DNA of 64,000 bases from Salinisphaera sp052044135 (GCF_052044135.1 NZ_JBQDYF010000016.1:1-64000); one strand, 5' to 3'; positions 27,484-37,077 are shown, numbered from the stretch's first letter. Notes: a model not told the origin generated them from the sequence alone. A program made the numbers and translations.

Positions 27484-28235
27484 ATCGCAGACCGTCACCC
27501 CGAACCTTCACCGTACTCGACAAGACCGAGATCACGCCAAACATGCTGCGCGTGACTCTCGGCGGCGAAGGCATGGCCGATTTCCCGGCCGACCAGGAAA
27601 GCGCCTACGTCAAGCTGCGCTTCCCCCAGGCCCAAAGCGAGCGCCCGCTGCTGCGGACCTACACCATCCGCTCGCAGCGCGACGATTCGGTCGATATCGA
27701 TTTCGTCCGCCATGGCGACGGCGGCCCGGCCGCGCGCTGGGCCGAGGAGGTCCAGCGCGGCGAGACCATCGACATCGGCGGCCCGGGCCCGAAGAAGCGC
27801 GTCGACTCCGCCGCCGACTGGGTGCTGCTGATCGGCGACATGACCGCCCTGCCGGCGATCTCCGCGAACCTGGAAACACTGCCACGCGCCATGTCCGGGC
27901 ACGCCATCATTGAAGTACTGCACGAGAGCGACATCCAGAACCTGGACGCCCCCGACGGCGTCGCCATCCAGTGGGTGATCAACCCGCACCCCGGCGCCGA
28001 CAGCGCGCCGCTCTACGACGCCGTGGCCGCGCTCGACTGGCCGGCCGGCGCGCCGTCGGTGTGGTGTGCCTGCGAATTCGCGACCATGCGCCGCCTGCGC
28101 GAGCATTTACGCGGCGATCGCGGCGTGATGCGCCAGCAGCTTTATATCTCTAGCTACTGGCAACGCGGCAGCAACGAGGAGGCCCACAAGCAGAACAAGC
28201 GCGCCGACGCCGAAGGCTCAGCATCAACGCTGTAA
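27480..28235 (+). CDS. Siderophore-interacting protein (SIP, ferric reductase)
   Basis: A 251-residue FAD- and NAD(P)H-using reductase of the ViuB/YqjH type that releases iron from ferric siderophores in the cytoplasm. An FAD-binding barrel has LLRTYTIRSQ (RxYT motif) and a HGDGGPAARWA segment, followed by an NAD-binding half with LLIGDMTALPAI and the C-terminal WCACEFATMRRLR and SSYWQRGSNEEAHK. It is coupled to marR. The gene ends 90 bases before the defence island. Confidence 0.92.
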   Translation: MNRRPSPRTFTVLDKTEITPNMLRVTLGGEGMADFPADQESAYVKLRFPQAQSERPLLRTYTIRSQRDDSVDIDFVRHGDGGPAARWAEEVQRGETIDIGGPGPKKRVDSAADWVLLIGDMTALPAISANLETLPRAMSGHAIIEVLHESDIQNLDAPDGVAIQWVINPHPGADSAPLYDAVAALDWPAGAPSVWCACEFATMRRLREHLRGDRGVMRQQLYISSYWQRGSNEEAHKQNKRADAEGSASTL

Positions 28236-28324
28236 GCCCTTGCATCTAGTCAGGGCGGAACAAGCAGGCCGCGAGACTACGAGCCGGCCCGCCGACTCAC
28301 CGCCGAACCGGCAATTTCTCGGGT

Positions 28325-31174
28325 TCAGGGGCTCAAGGCGACACTACGCGCCTCGGCATGGCACGCGATGACATCGCGTGTCCGAGCAGGATCGAATACG
28401 GTATCAAAGCACCACGAGCCAAAGCCGCCGGCCAGGTTGATCGCTTCAACCCACTCGGCCATGGCAGCGCGTTTGGCACGATTGAGATCGCTATCCTGAC
28501 CTTTGACTTCCAGCACCAACGTTCGGCCGTTCCTGAGCTTGATCAGAAAATCGGGGACGAACCGGCGGCTGGAGCCTTCCCAGAGATAACGCACAACGAA
28601 ATCGAGGTGGTCGTTCTTCGCCCACGCCGCAACGTCATCGCTTGTCTCACACACCGCAACCACCGCTTTTTCCCAAGTGCTGTCGTGCACAGCATGGCTA
28701 ATCTGGGAACGAGAGGTGGGCTCGCAAGGCTTTGTCGTAAGCCACGGCCGCATAGCGCTCGTCGAACCGATTGGTAACTGCTCATCGAACAGCGGCTCGA
28801 GGCGCGTCGTATTCGACTGGCGAATATACCGGCTGACGTGCGTCACGACGGCATCGATATTCAGGCCAATCAACAACCGCCGCCGAGCCGGCTCGGCGTA
28901 CCACTGCGCCGGAATCGTGAGCTTGTCGCTGGCCAGGAATTGCTCGACCAAACGAATCAGCTGGATCGCCAGGTATTGTGTATCGCCTTCGAAGCCGCTA
29001 TCGAGCTCGCGATACAGCTTTCGCGTGGCGCGAAAGATGAGGTTCTGCAGCCGGAAATCCTGTGCGGCACTCTCCAGATCGATCGCAGACGCCTGAGCAA
29101 GATTGACAATACCGGTCAACGACGGCGCAATTTCGGCGTTGATCGGCGTGGCATTCGGGTCGAGCGCCAACGGCTCGACCGCTGGCCAGTCGACCCGCAG
29201 CTCCGGCTTGAGCACCGATTGAATCCGAACCACATTGGGCCAGCGAATTTCATAACCATTACGGTCGGGCTCGACTTCGATACGTACGCTCGCCTTCGGC
29301 ACCGGCGGCGTCTCGCCGCCCTCGCCCACCTCCTGGAAGATCGATAACGGCACGCCGAAGACATTGACGAATTCGGGCAGGAAATACCCCTGCTCATCCA
29401 TGTCGTGCGCCACGCGTCGCAAACCGCGCCCGATGACCTGCTCGCACAACAACTGGCTGGTGAACGCGCGCAACCCCATGATGTGCGTCACGTTCGCCGC
29501 GTCCCAACCTTCCGACAGCATGGCCACCGACACAACGTTCTGCAGCTGTTGGCCCGGCCGCCCACGCTTGCCGACGGTATCGACCAACGCCCGCAACTGC
29601 TCTTCCTGCTTGAGCGCCAACAGTTCGTTCTGCTTATCGGCAGGCAAACCGGCGGCCTTGATGACCTGCTCCAGCCGGGCTGCGTATTCCTTGTCCTTCG
29701 TGACTTTCTCGCCCCGCTCGGCTTTCTCGAGCACCTTGGAATCGACACGCAGCGTGTATTCCTGCGCCTGCGTACCTTCGATGATGCAGTCGCCTTCGTT
29801 GAAGAATCGCTCGATGCGCGCGGCCGTCTCGGTCCGGTTGCAAACCGTGAGCATGACTGGCGGAATCGTATGCCCTTCGGCCTGCCAGGCCTTCTGGGTT
29901 TCGCGCCAGTCGTAAGCCAACAGCGCATAAGCGTTCTGAACGAGCTTCGGCAAGGGATCGGTCGAATCGGCCTTGCGGTTCAAGTCGTCGCGGACTTCGT
30001 CTTCGCGATACAGATGATAGAGCTTGCTCGCGTAGCTTTTCGCGTTGGCCAGTGCATCGTCGCGAATCACCACCCGCGGCGTCTTCACCAACCCCGCTTC
30101 GATCGCATCGTTCAGGCCGAAATCGGAGATGATCCATTCATAAAGCCCGGCTTCGGTGTTGGTCTTGCCCGTCGGCGCGAACGGTGTCGCCGATAGATCG
30201 AAGCAGCGCCGGATACGCCGCGTCTTGTGAATCCGGTCCAGCCCCTCGATCCAGCGCGTCGCTTCTTCCAGATCGATACCGAGTGCTTCGGCTTCTTTCC
30301 GGCCGACCTTCACCTCCGCGCGTTGCCGATAGGCGTGGTGCGCCTCGTCGTTGAATACGATCAGATCCTTGAAACCCGCCAGCCGGCCCAGCACACGGCG
30401 AGTGAATGCCTCATCGCTCTCCTTGCCTTTCTTGACCACTGACCGCGCCGGCTCTTTCAGCGGCATCAGCGTGTGCCAATTCTCGACCCGGATCTCCATC
30501 TGGTTGAGCCGCTGGCGCATCGCCTCGGTGGGGCACATGGAAAACTCGTCGTAGACGTTCTTCTCATCACCCGGGAGCAATACCTGCAAGCGGCTTTTCA
30601 CTGTCAGACCCGGCGTGACCACAAAGATGGCATGGGAAAAACGCGAGTCCTTGGGATATTGCAGGGCGTTAAGTGTCTGCCAGGTCGCAATCAGGCCCAT
30701 GACTGTCGTCTTGCCCGAGCCGGTTGCCATCTTGCTGCAGATACGCTCCCAGGCGCCGCCGTCGCCGGGCAGGAAGATGCCCTGACGATAATCGGGCGGC
30801 GCTTCCAGCCACCAGATCAGCGTTTCGATCGCTTCCAACTGGCAGAAATAGAATGGATACTGGCGCGGCCCGCCTTGCCAGCGGCGGGCTTCGGCAATCC
30901 ACTCGCCCCGAGCATCCCAGTGCTCCAGCAGGGCGCGCGTGACCATCGTGATCCCCGGCCACCCCGCTGCCCGCCACTCGTCCACACGTTGGCGAACACG
31001 ATTGACCGTCTCCAGCAACTCCACCCGCCGCGTGTTGTTGCGCGTGTCGTACATCTCGTAGGCGGCCGGGCGCCGGCCTTCGGCGACCTGGGCGATTTTG
31101 CCGTTGGCATCCTGTGACCAGTGTTGGGCCGGCATCTCATAAGGCGAGTTGATGATCAAAGACTGGGAGGTCAT
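28325..31174 (-). CDS. Type III-like restriction enzyme: SF2 helicase with C-terminal nuclease
   Basis: A 949-residue ATP-dependent DNA translocase-nuclease of the Res kind (resembling the BPTD_3080 group). It shows Walker A MATGSGKTTVMG (about 149-160), the DEAH box FNDEAHHAY (about 270), motif III FDLSATPF, motif VI QVIGRGLRR, and a C-terminal PD-(D/E)xK nuclease VPDFLIKLRNGRTLVLEVKG (about 880-900). It should cut unmethylated DNA with the methyltransferase at 33119. Its ATG overlaps the stop of the AlbA/ATPase gene by 4 bases, so the middle gene is a fixed part of the system. Confidence 0.88.
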   Translation of the reverse strand: MTSQSLIINSPYEMPAQHWSQDANGKIAQVAEGRRPAAYEMYDTRNNTRRVELLETVNRVRQRVDEWRAAGWPGITMVTRALLEHWDARGEWIAEARRWQGGPRQYPFYFCQLEAIETLIWWLEAPPDYRQGIFLPGDGGAWERICSKMATGSGKTTVMGLIATWQTLNALQYPKDSRFSHAIFVVTPGLTVKSRLQVLLPGDEKNVYDEFSMCPTEAMRQRLNQMEIRVENWHTLMPLKEPARSVVKKGKESDEAFTRRVLGRLAGFKDLIVFNDEAHHAYRQRAEVKVGRKEAEALGIDLEEATRWIEGLDRIHKTRRIRRCFDLSATPFAPTGKTNTEAGLYEWIISDFGLNDAIEAGLVKTPRVVIRDDALANAKSYASKLYHLYREDEVRDDLNRKADSTDPLPKLVQNAYALLAYDWRETQKAWQAEGHTIPPVMLTVCNRTETAARIERFFNEGDCIIEGTQAQEYTLRVDSKVLEKAERGEKVTKDKEYAARLEQVIKAAGLPADKQNELLALKQEEQLRALVDTVGKRGRPGQQLQNVVSVAMLSEGWDAANVTHIMGLRAFTSQLLCEQVIGRGLRRVAHDMDEQGYFLPEFVNVFGVPLSIFQEVGEGGETPPVPKASVRIEVEPDRNGYEIRWPNVVRIQSVLKPELRVDWPAVEPLALDPNATPINAEIAPSLTGIVNLAQASAIDLESAAQDFRLQNLIFRATRKLYRELDSGFEGDTQYLAIQLIRLVEQFLASDKLTIPAQWYAEPARRRLLIGLNIDAVVTHVSRYIRQSNTTRLEPLFDEQLPIGSTSAMRPWLTTKPCEPTSRSQISHAVHDSTWEKAVVAVCETSDDVAAWAKNDHLDFVVRYLWEGSSRRFVPDFLIKLRNGRTLVLEVKGQDSDLNRAKRAAMAEWVEAINLAGGFGSWCFDTVFDPARTRDVIACHAEARSVALSP

Positions 31175-33111
31175 GAACTGCCCCCATCAGTTGTTCGATA
31201 GGCTTGCTGACTGTGATTGGGCTTGTCTGGATACCGCAACATCAGACGACCCGCCCGCACTAACGGATTGATATAGCGATTGCGCAGGCTGATCGGATTA
31301 CGTTGCAGCAGTTCTGCGAGCCGCTGCAGGCTTAGGTAGTCCACGGAGCACAGTGCGACTATCGTCGACTCCACGACTTCTCGCGCCGCTCGTTGCTTGC
31401 GCCGAACAGGCTTGGCAATGTCTTCCAAGTGGCTTTCTGCGTAATGTTCCGGCCCAGCGGAATGATCGTTATGTATGGAGCTAGCGTCGTTACGTATGGA
31501 GCTAGCGTTGTTACGTATGGAGCTAGCGTCGTTACGTATGGAGCTAGCGTCGTTTTCTGATGTATCAGCCGTGTCTAACCCTGCGGCAATTCGTTGCTCC
31601 GGCCCATCGAGCGACCCACCGAAAAGCTCGTAGTAAGTTCCGCGGCCGTGGCTGTGCTGAATCAACATCCGACGCTCAACCAACGATCGGAACATTTCCG
31701 TTATATCGACCCGGTGACGCGTCAACATCGTCTGGAGACGCCTGTTCGTCACGCGGCCTTCCGCGTTTGCAGTAATAAGCGCCTGCACCTCGTCCTCGTT
31801 AAGCTGGCTAATCGCCGATACGCCGAAACGGGCCTTGAGCGCCTCGACCAGCCCTTCCGGCAACATGCTGACCATCGGCAGGGTCAGCACCACCCGATCG
31901 GGCCGCAACGTTTCCCGCAAGCTGGGAGACTGCCAATGCTGGGCGTGCCAACTCGCCCGAATCTTGTCGAGGCCCGAGCCCGCCTTGTCGCCGGCTCCCA
32001 ATAACTGGAACATCTGCTGCAGAGATTTATTGCGACATTCGCTGACGCCGCCGTCCAACAACTGCTCGATCGAGAGCAGCAGCGTCCCCGGGTTGGAAAA
32101 CTCGAATCGATCACGATGGCGGTCGATCACGACACCACCTTGCCCGCCATGGTCTGCGTGAATCAGGGCGTTGACCAGCGCCTCCTGTAGCGCCTCATGC
32201 ACCTCGCTCTGGCCTTTACGATATCCCTCCGCGTCCCGCGCGAACGGCACCTTGAGCGCCGAATCATTCCCAATTTTCTGAACAACCCGGATATAAAACT
32301 GAAACAGGTTAGCTTCCCACGTGCCGTCGACCGTTAGGCGATCACTCCAGCGAACCGACTCGTCGTCCGCCAACCGCTCACGGTAATCCAAGTGGAATCC
32401 GGGTAGCGCTTCGTTATCGGTGATGGCCTCCTGCTTGCCAAACATAAGCAGCCCAGCCAGCGTCAGCCCCTCGATACCTTCACGCCGGTCGCGGCGCCAA
32501 CCGCCCAGCTTAGCCAGATACTCGGTATCGTCCAGCAACAACCAGGGATGATCGGGGCTGCGCGACCCCATGCGATTGCGAAATTGCCGTAGCGACTGCG
32601 TATCCAGATCGTCCAGACTGAAGTACTGCAGAATTCGGCTGTCTGCAGGCGCCTGGTCGGGCCGGTCGGCAAACATGCGCTGAACTTCTTGCGGCGAACA
32701 GCGAAAATCACCTTCGTGGTTGCGACGATAACTTCCGCGATACGGATCAGGCCCCACATGTACCGGCCGAAATTCCCGCGACGCACGCGGCACATGAATC
32801 GCGATGAGCCGCGGGCCGCCCAAGTCGAGAATTTCGAGGTCACGGTCGGCCAAAAGGTTGACGCTGACCTTGCCCCGATCATTGGCAACGCTCCAGAAAT
32901 CGCGAAGCATCTTGTCCGGATCGTCGACGCCCTGTAATTCGACTTCGTCGCCGCGCTCCCTGACGCCCAGATAGATCACGCCGCCGTCGGTGTTGGCAAA
33001 CGCGCTGTAGGTTTCCCAAAGACTGCCCGGCAAACCGCCCTTCGCCGACTTGAACTCAACATCGCGCCCTTCTTCGCCAAGGGTATCGAATAGATTCATC
33101 TGCTGGTTCAC
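31171..33111 (-). CDS. AlbA_2 (Schlafen-type) plus GHKL ATPase protein inside the R-M operon
   Basis: A 646-residue protein. The N-terminus (about 10-140) is an AlbA_2/Schlafen-like putative nucleic-acid domain (EFKSAKGGLPGSLWETYSAFANTDGG, location given only: residues 20-44). A RecG-like HATPase fold follows, with EALQEALVNALIHADHGG at 306-323 and FEFSNPG at 336-342. After a winged-helix-like region comes a 28-residue tandem repeat of NDASSIR units (about 520-548), then a C-terminal helix-turn-helix. It starts at GTG 33111, or ATG 33099. It sits between mod and res and is coupled to res. Known AlbA_2 proteins regulate transcription or act in phage defence; the exact role here is unknown. Confidence 0.8.
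   Translation of the reverse strand: MNQQMNLFDTLGEEGRDVEFKSAKGGLPGSLWETYSAFANTDGGVIYLGVRERGDEVELQGVDDPDKMLRDFWSVANDRGKVSVNLLADRDLEILDLGGPRLIAIHVPRASREFRPVHVGPDPYRGSYRRNHEGDFRCSPQEVQRMFADRPDQAPADSRILQYFSLDDLDTQSLRQFRNRMGSRSPDHPWLLLDDTEYLAKLGGWRRDRREGIEGLTLAGLLMFGKQEAITDNEALPGFHLDYRERLADDESVRWSDRLTVDGTWEANLFQFYIRVVQKIGNDSALKVPFARDAEGYRKGQSEVHEALQEALVNALIHADHGGQGGVVIDRHRDRFEFSNPGTLLLSIEQLLDGGVSECRNKSLQQMFQLLGAGDKAGSGLDKIRASWHAQHWQSPSLRETLRPDRVVLTLPMVSMLPEGLVEALKARFGVSAISQLNEDEVQALITANAEGRVTNRRLQTMLTRHRVDITEMFRSLVERRMLIQHSHGRGTYYELFGGSLDGPEQRIAAGLDTADTSENDASSIRNDASSIRNNASSIRNDASSIHNDHSAGPEHYAESHLEDIAKPVRRKQRAAREVVESTIVALCSVDYLSLQRLAELLQRNPISLRNRYINPLVRAGRLMLRYPDKPNHSQQAYRTTDGGSS
31467..31550 (-). 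repeat. In-frame 4 x 21 bp tandem repeat
   Basis: Four head-to-tail 21-base units inside the AlbA/ATPase gene. Three are nearly identical and units differ at one or two bases. Each unit contains the palindrome GCTAGC, and three contain TACGTA. The repeat encodes seven residues (NDASSIR-like) per unit, so copy number changes keep the frame. Confidence 0.92.
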
Positions 33112-33118
33112 GGCGCCG

Positions 33119-36100
33119 TCACCCCAACGGAATCACTTTCAACGACTCGATCCCGCGGTCGTCCACGATCTTCACCGCCACGCACTCGTTCTCGCCGGCG
33201 TCGAACGGCAGCGACAGCGTGCCGTGAAAGGCATCCAGCAGATCGTCGTTCAGCTCGGCGCGGATATCTTTCTTGAGCTTGTACCAGCCGTCTTTCTTGC
33301 CGGCCATGGGAAAGAACACCTGACGCGGGAACAACGAACGGTTGTCGTAATCGGTATCCAGCGACCAGAGGGCGATATTCTTCTTGCCGCCGGATTTCAG
33401 CTCGCCGCTCTTGGTATCGAAATAATCGAAGCCGTGGACCTCGATCTGGTAACGGCCGTCGTCGCGCGTGTGCAACTCCACCTCCGGCTGGCCCATCAGC
33501 CAGAACGATTCATTGCTGGAGCGCCCCTTCTTCAAATCCTCGGTCAGCAGATCGGTATTCATCTGCACTTTCAGCGCCTGAACGCCCTTGATGGTGTCGA
33601 TATCCTTGGCCGCCTCCGGGTCGAAGGTAAAAGCACAGAACACCAGCAACTTCGGCAACGGAAACAGCTCGCCCGCCTCGCGCATGGCGATCTCGACCTG
33701 GCGTTGTTCCAGCGCGGCATGTTCCGGGCCGAAACTCACGGCCACCCGGTCGCCGGTGTCGGCCACTGTGCCCACCGCATCGATATACCGCGTGCCGGGC
33801 AACGGCTCCAGATCCATCAGTTTCAGTTTCTGATTGTTCTTGCCACGCACGCCGGTCTTGAGCAGTTCATCCCGCCACTGCGCCTGGCGCGACGTTTCGC
33901 CCGAACGCGCGACGGCGACATCCGCCTCGCGCGGCTGCTCGGCCTCGTCCAGCCCCAGCACCGTGGCAAACGGCACCGCCTCCACCGTGAATGGGCCGGT
34001 GATGCGACGCTTGGATTTATCGATTTCCGGCTGGTCGTAGAGCACTTCCTGGCCGGCGTGGTTGGCGATGGAATCGTCCATTGCTTGCTGCATAGCCTGG
34101 CGGGCGGCATGAAACGCATCCAGCGCATCGAGCGCGGCTTGCGGCCAGTCCGCCGGCGCTTCAAACGGCACTTCCCATTCCAGGAGTGCGTTGGTGGCAA
34201 CGACTTCCTCGCTGGGCAACGTCTGCTGTTTCGCCTTGGCCGAGAAATCGATTGTCTCGCCCTTGCGGGCGCCTTCGGTGATCTTGAACGGCGCCGGCGG
34301 CGCGGCCTGCAACGCCGTGTTCAGCGACTCCAGCGCCGACGCGACCGCCGGATGCCGTTGTTCATAGATCGTGTCGATTTCCGGGTTATTGGCGATCGAC
34401 TTCAGCGTGATATGCGGCACGGTTTTATAGATGAAGCCGCCGCGCAGGCCTTCGCCCGGATATTTCAGGGCGTAGTAGTCATAGCTCGCGGTCATCAACC
34501 GCTGCTTGGCGAGCGTGACTGCGACGCGGGAGGTGTCGCAGGTGATCCAGCGACGGCCCCATTTTTCGGCTACGACCGCCGTAGTGCCGGAACCGCAGGT
34601 CGGGTCCAGCACCAGATCGCCGGGGTCGGTGGTCATGAGCAGGCAGCGTTGCACCACGGACATGGCGGTTTGGACCACGTACACCTTATCCGAAGTACCC
34701 GCTACGTCTGCCCAAATGTTTGAGATTTGATACGCGGGGAAATCATCCAAGAATCGCTTGTACCGCAGCGTCTTGTCTCCACTACTAACGCGTCCGGTGG
34801 CTACGAGTCGCCGAAATCCAGACTCCCCTGTTTTCCAGTACCCGCCGCTAGGGCCCCACTCTTGGCCTTGAAATGGCACTGGAAAGGAGCCTGGTGGACG
34901 ATTCGAAACTAACGCTGTGCGCTGGTAATTTCGTCCATCGGTGTCCGTCAAATCGTATCGCTCGCCGGAGCCATGACCTTGGCCTATGACTTTTTCGTGG
35001 TAGATCTGACGGTACTTGAGTTGCCCTTTATTCTTCGCGAACCAAACACAGTAGTCGGCAACGTTTGCGAGGAGATCAGCGGTTTGGCCTCCCGTCTTCC
35101 TGACGACAGCGACGCTAACGAAGTTTTCTGAACCGAACACTTCATCGATTATCTCGCGAACGTGGTGCAAATTCTCATCGGAAATTTGCACAAACACGCT
35201 ACCCGACTCGCTCAACAACTCCCGCGCCAGCAGCAGCCGATCCCGCAGATACGTCAGATACGAATGAATCCCCAGCTCCCAGGTATCCCGGAAGGCCTTG
35301 ATCATCTCCGGTTCCTGGGTCAGGTCTTCATCCTTGCGATCCTTGACGTCCCGGCGGTTGGTGAACGGCTGGAAGTTGGAGCCGTATTTGATGCCGTAGG
35401 GCGGGTCGATATAGATCATTTGCACCTGCCCGGCCATGCCCTCTTTCTGTAGCAGAGAGTTCATGACCAACAGCGAATCGCCTGCAATCAGGCGGTTGGA
35501 CCAGTCGCGGGCGTGCTTGTAGAAGTCGATGGCTTCGCGCAGCGGCAGGTTTTCAAACGGGGCATGGAACAAATCGGCCTGAAAGCTCGGCGTATCCTTG
35601 CCTTTGCTGTCTTTCACCCGTTTCTGCAAGCCGGCGAGAATGGTGGCCGGATCGATGCGTTCGTGCACATGCAGCGAAACGGTATCGACTTCGAAGCTGG
35701 TGCGCTCGGCCTTGCCGGCCCAGTTGAGGTAGGCCGCCTGCATGCGCTTGAGTTGTTCCAGCGCAGCGGCCATTTCGTCTTTGTCATCCGAGGCGAGCGC
35801 GTCGTCGATGAGGCTTTCGATCTGGGCGCGGCTCGGGTCGAACTGCAGCGCCGGGTCGATATGCGGGTCGTAGGCCCAGTTGGCGCTGTCTTCCACGCCG
35901 TCCGAGCTGGTATCGACCATGCCGACGTGCGGGTTGTTGCGGCGCTTGTCGTCGTAGCGATAGCTCAGCACTTCGTGGCGATCTGCACTGGCTTTCGACG
36001 CGCGCTTGTGTGCTCTCTTCTGGTCGGCTTTCTTCCGGCCGGCTGCTTTACCCCGAGCCTTGGCACGCGCCTTATCGGCATGGAAATCGAGTTCGGCCGG

Positions 36101-36373
36101 GGCCGCCTGCGGCTTGAGTTCGAAATCCGGCGCGGCGGTGCTCGGTTGGTCGGCAGCGATTCGATAGATCGACCCACCGCGGCCGCGCCCCTTCCCGATC
36201 ACGCCGTCGGCCACGAGCGCGTTCTTGATTTCCGCATAGGCGTCGTTGCCCAGCTCGTGGCCCGCATCGCGCAATGCCTGCTGCATGGCCTGGTTGCCGA
36301 TGCTCGAGCCATCGGCCGGCAGCATATCCAGCAACTGCGCCCGCGCCGCCGCGCGCCCCTTCGAATCGCTCAT
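33119..36373 (-). CDS. Type III-like (beta-class) DNA adenine methyltransferase, Mod
   Basis: A 1084-residue site-specific methyltransferase. Motif IV IYIDPPYGIKYG (residues 320-331) precedes motif I LVLDPTCGSGTTA (587-599), the beta-class order used by Mod subunits. The N-terminal 130 residues are a basic, Lys/Arg-rich extension with a winged-helix-like start. The target-recognition region between the motifs (about 425-550, DNA 34720-35100) is visibly richer in A/T than the rest. A 450-residue C-terminal part probably contacts Res. It is the first gene of mod-albA-res, 7 bases before the next. It protects host DNA and specifies cutting. Confidence 0.88.
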   Translation of the reverse strand: MSDSKGRAAARAQLLDMLPADGSSIGNQAMQQALRDAGHELGNDAYAEIKNALVADGVIGKGRGRGGSIYRIAADQPSTAAPDFELKPQAAPAELDFHADKARAKARGKAAGRKKADQKRAHKRASKASADRHEVLSYRYDDKRRNNPHVGMVDTSSDGVEDSANWAYDPHIDPALQFDPSRAQIESLIDDALASDDKDEMAAALEQLKRMQAAYLNWAGKAERTSFEVDTVSLHVHERIDPATILAGLQKRVKDSKGKDTPSFQADLFHAPFENLPLREAIDFYKHARDWSNRLIAGDSLLVMNSLLQKEGMAGQVQMIYIDPPYGIKYGSNFQPFTNRRDVKDRKDEDLTQEPEMIKAFRDTWELGIHSYLTYLRDRLLLARELLSESGSVFVQISDENLHHVREIIDEVFGSENFVSVAVVRKTGGQTADLLANVADYCVWFAKNKGQLKYRQIYHEKVIGQGHGSGERYDLTDTDGRNYQRTALVSNRPPGSFPVPFQGQEWGPSGGYWKTGESGFRRLVATGRVSSGDKTLRYKRFLDDFPAYQISNIWADVAGTSDKVYVVQTAMSVVQRCLLMTTDPGDLVLDPTCGSGTTAVVAEKWGRRWITCDTSRVAVTLAKQRLMTASYDYYALKYPGEGLRGGFIYKTVPHITLKSIANNPEIDTIYEQRHPAVASALESLNTALQAAPPAPFKITEGARKGETIDFSAKAKQQTLPSEEVVATNALLEWEVPFEAPADWPQAALDALDAFHAARQAMQQAMDDSIANHAGQEVLYDQPEIDKSKRRITGPFTVEAVPFATVLGLDEAEQPREADVAVARSGETSRQAQWRDELLKTGVRGKNNQKLKLMDLEPLPGTRYIDAVGTVADTGDRVAVSFGPEHAALEQRQVEIAMREAGELFPLPKLLVFCAFTFDPEAAKDIDTIKGVQALKVQMNTDLLTEDLKKGRSSNESFWLMGQPEVELHTRDDGRYQIEVHGFDYFDTKSGELKSGGKKNIALWSLDTDYDNRSLFPRQVFFPMAGKKDGWYKLKKDIRAELNDDLLDAFHGTLSLPFDAGENECVAVKIVDDRGIESLKVIPLG

Positions 36374-36524
36374 ATCGCTCTCTGACTGGTGCCAAGCCGC
36401 GCGATTGGCCGTTCTGCCTCAGCCGCCGGCCACTATGCTCAATAGTCCCCGCAGGGAGCCTATCACCGGCACGTCGCGCTGTGCGCTTAAAAGACGTCGA
36501 CGGATGTGCGCCACCCGCCATCAT

Positions 36525-36548
36525 AGCGTTATGACGTTGTGATGCTAA
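36525..36548 (+). promoter_or_regulatory. Possible toxin-antitoxin operator
   Basis: TAGC and GCTA flank an imperfect AT-rich inverted repeat 22 bases before the antitoxin ATG. RHH antitoxins bind such sites to repress their own operon. The rest of the 36374-36570 gap would hold the divergent promoters of mod and the TA pair. Confidence 0.4.
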
Positions 36549-36570
36549 ACTCCAATCAGGAGGCATTCCC

Positions 36571-36801
36571 ATGACAACTTCAAAGCGCTCAACCATCTAT
36601 TTCGACGAACAGCTACATGCAGCACTCCGCCTGAAGGCCGCCCATACGCATCGCAGCGTGTCGGATCTTGTCAACGACGCCGTTCGCGCTGCGCTGGCCG
36701 AGGATCAGGAAGATTTAGCCGCTTTCACCGACCGCGTCGCCGAACCGACCCTGAGCTATGAGGCACTGCTGGACGATCTGAAAGTGCATGGCAAGCTATA
36801 A
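36571..36801 (+). CDS. RHH/CopG-type antitoxin
   Basis: A 76-residue protein starting KRSTIYFDEQLHAALRLKAA, a ribbon-helix-helix DNA-binding fold, followed by SVSDLVNDAVRAAL and an acidic tail that would wrap the toxin. GGAGG precedes the ATG. It overlaps the toxin gene by 14 bases. It neutralises the RelE-like protein and represses the operon. Confidence 0.88.
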   Translation: MTTSKRSTIYFDEQLHAALRLKAAHTHRSVSDLVNDAVRAALAEDQEDLAAFTDRVAEPTLSYEALLDDLKVHGKL

Positions 36802-37051
36802 GCTTGTCTTCAAACGCTCGGTCGCCAAGGATCTGCGCCGCATTCCGAACGATGATGTCGCGCGTATTCTCCAACGCGTCGATGCGCTACAGCGGGATCC
36901 ACGCCCACCGGGGAGCGAGAAGCTTTCGGGTCAGGAGCGATATCGAATCCGCCAGGGCTTCTACCGCATCCTTTACGAAATCGCCGACGATGTACTGATC
37001 GTAACAGTCGTCAAGATCGGACACCGAAAGCATGTCTATCGGGGCGAATAA
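36788..37051 (+). CDS. RelE/ParE-family toxin
   Basis: An 87-residue basic protein, SYKLVFKRSVAKDLRRIP at the start, then GSEKLSGQERYRIRQGFYRILYEI and a terminal VVKIGHRKHVYR, the usual RelE ribonuclease layout with the Arg/His/Tyr-rich end. It starts at ATG 36788 inside the antitoxin gene. It likely cleaves mRNA on the ribosome when the antitoxin is lost. The pair sits at the edge of the R-M island and may help keep the island. Confidence 0.9.
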   Translation: MASYKLVFKRSVAKDLRRIPNDDVARILQRVDALQRDPRPPGSEKLSGQERYRIRQGFYRILYEIADDVLIVTVVKIGHRKHVYRGE

Positions 37052-37077
37052 CGCCCCGTTGATAGACGCTCGCTCAT

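Noticed and set aside
31467..31550. The 21-bp tandem repeat as a CRISPR array
   Set aside because: Units abut with no spacers and lie in frame in a coding gene.
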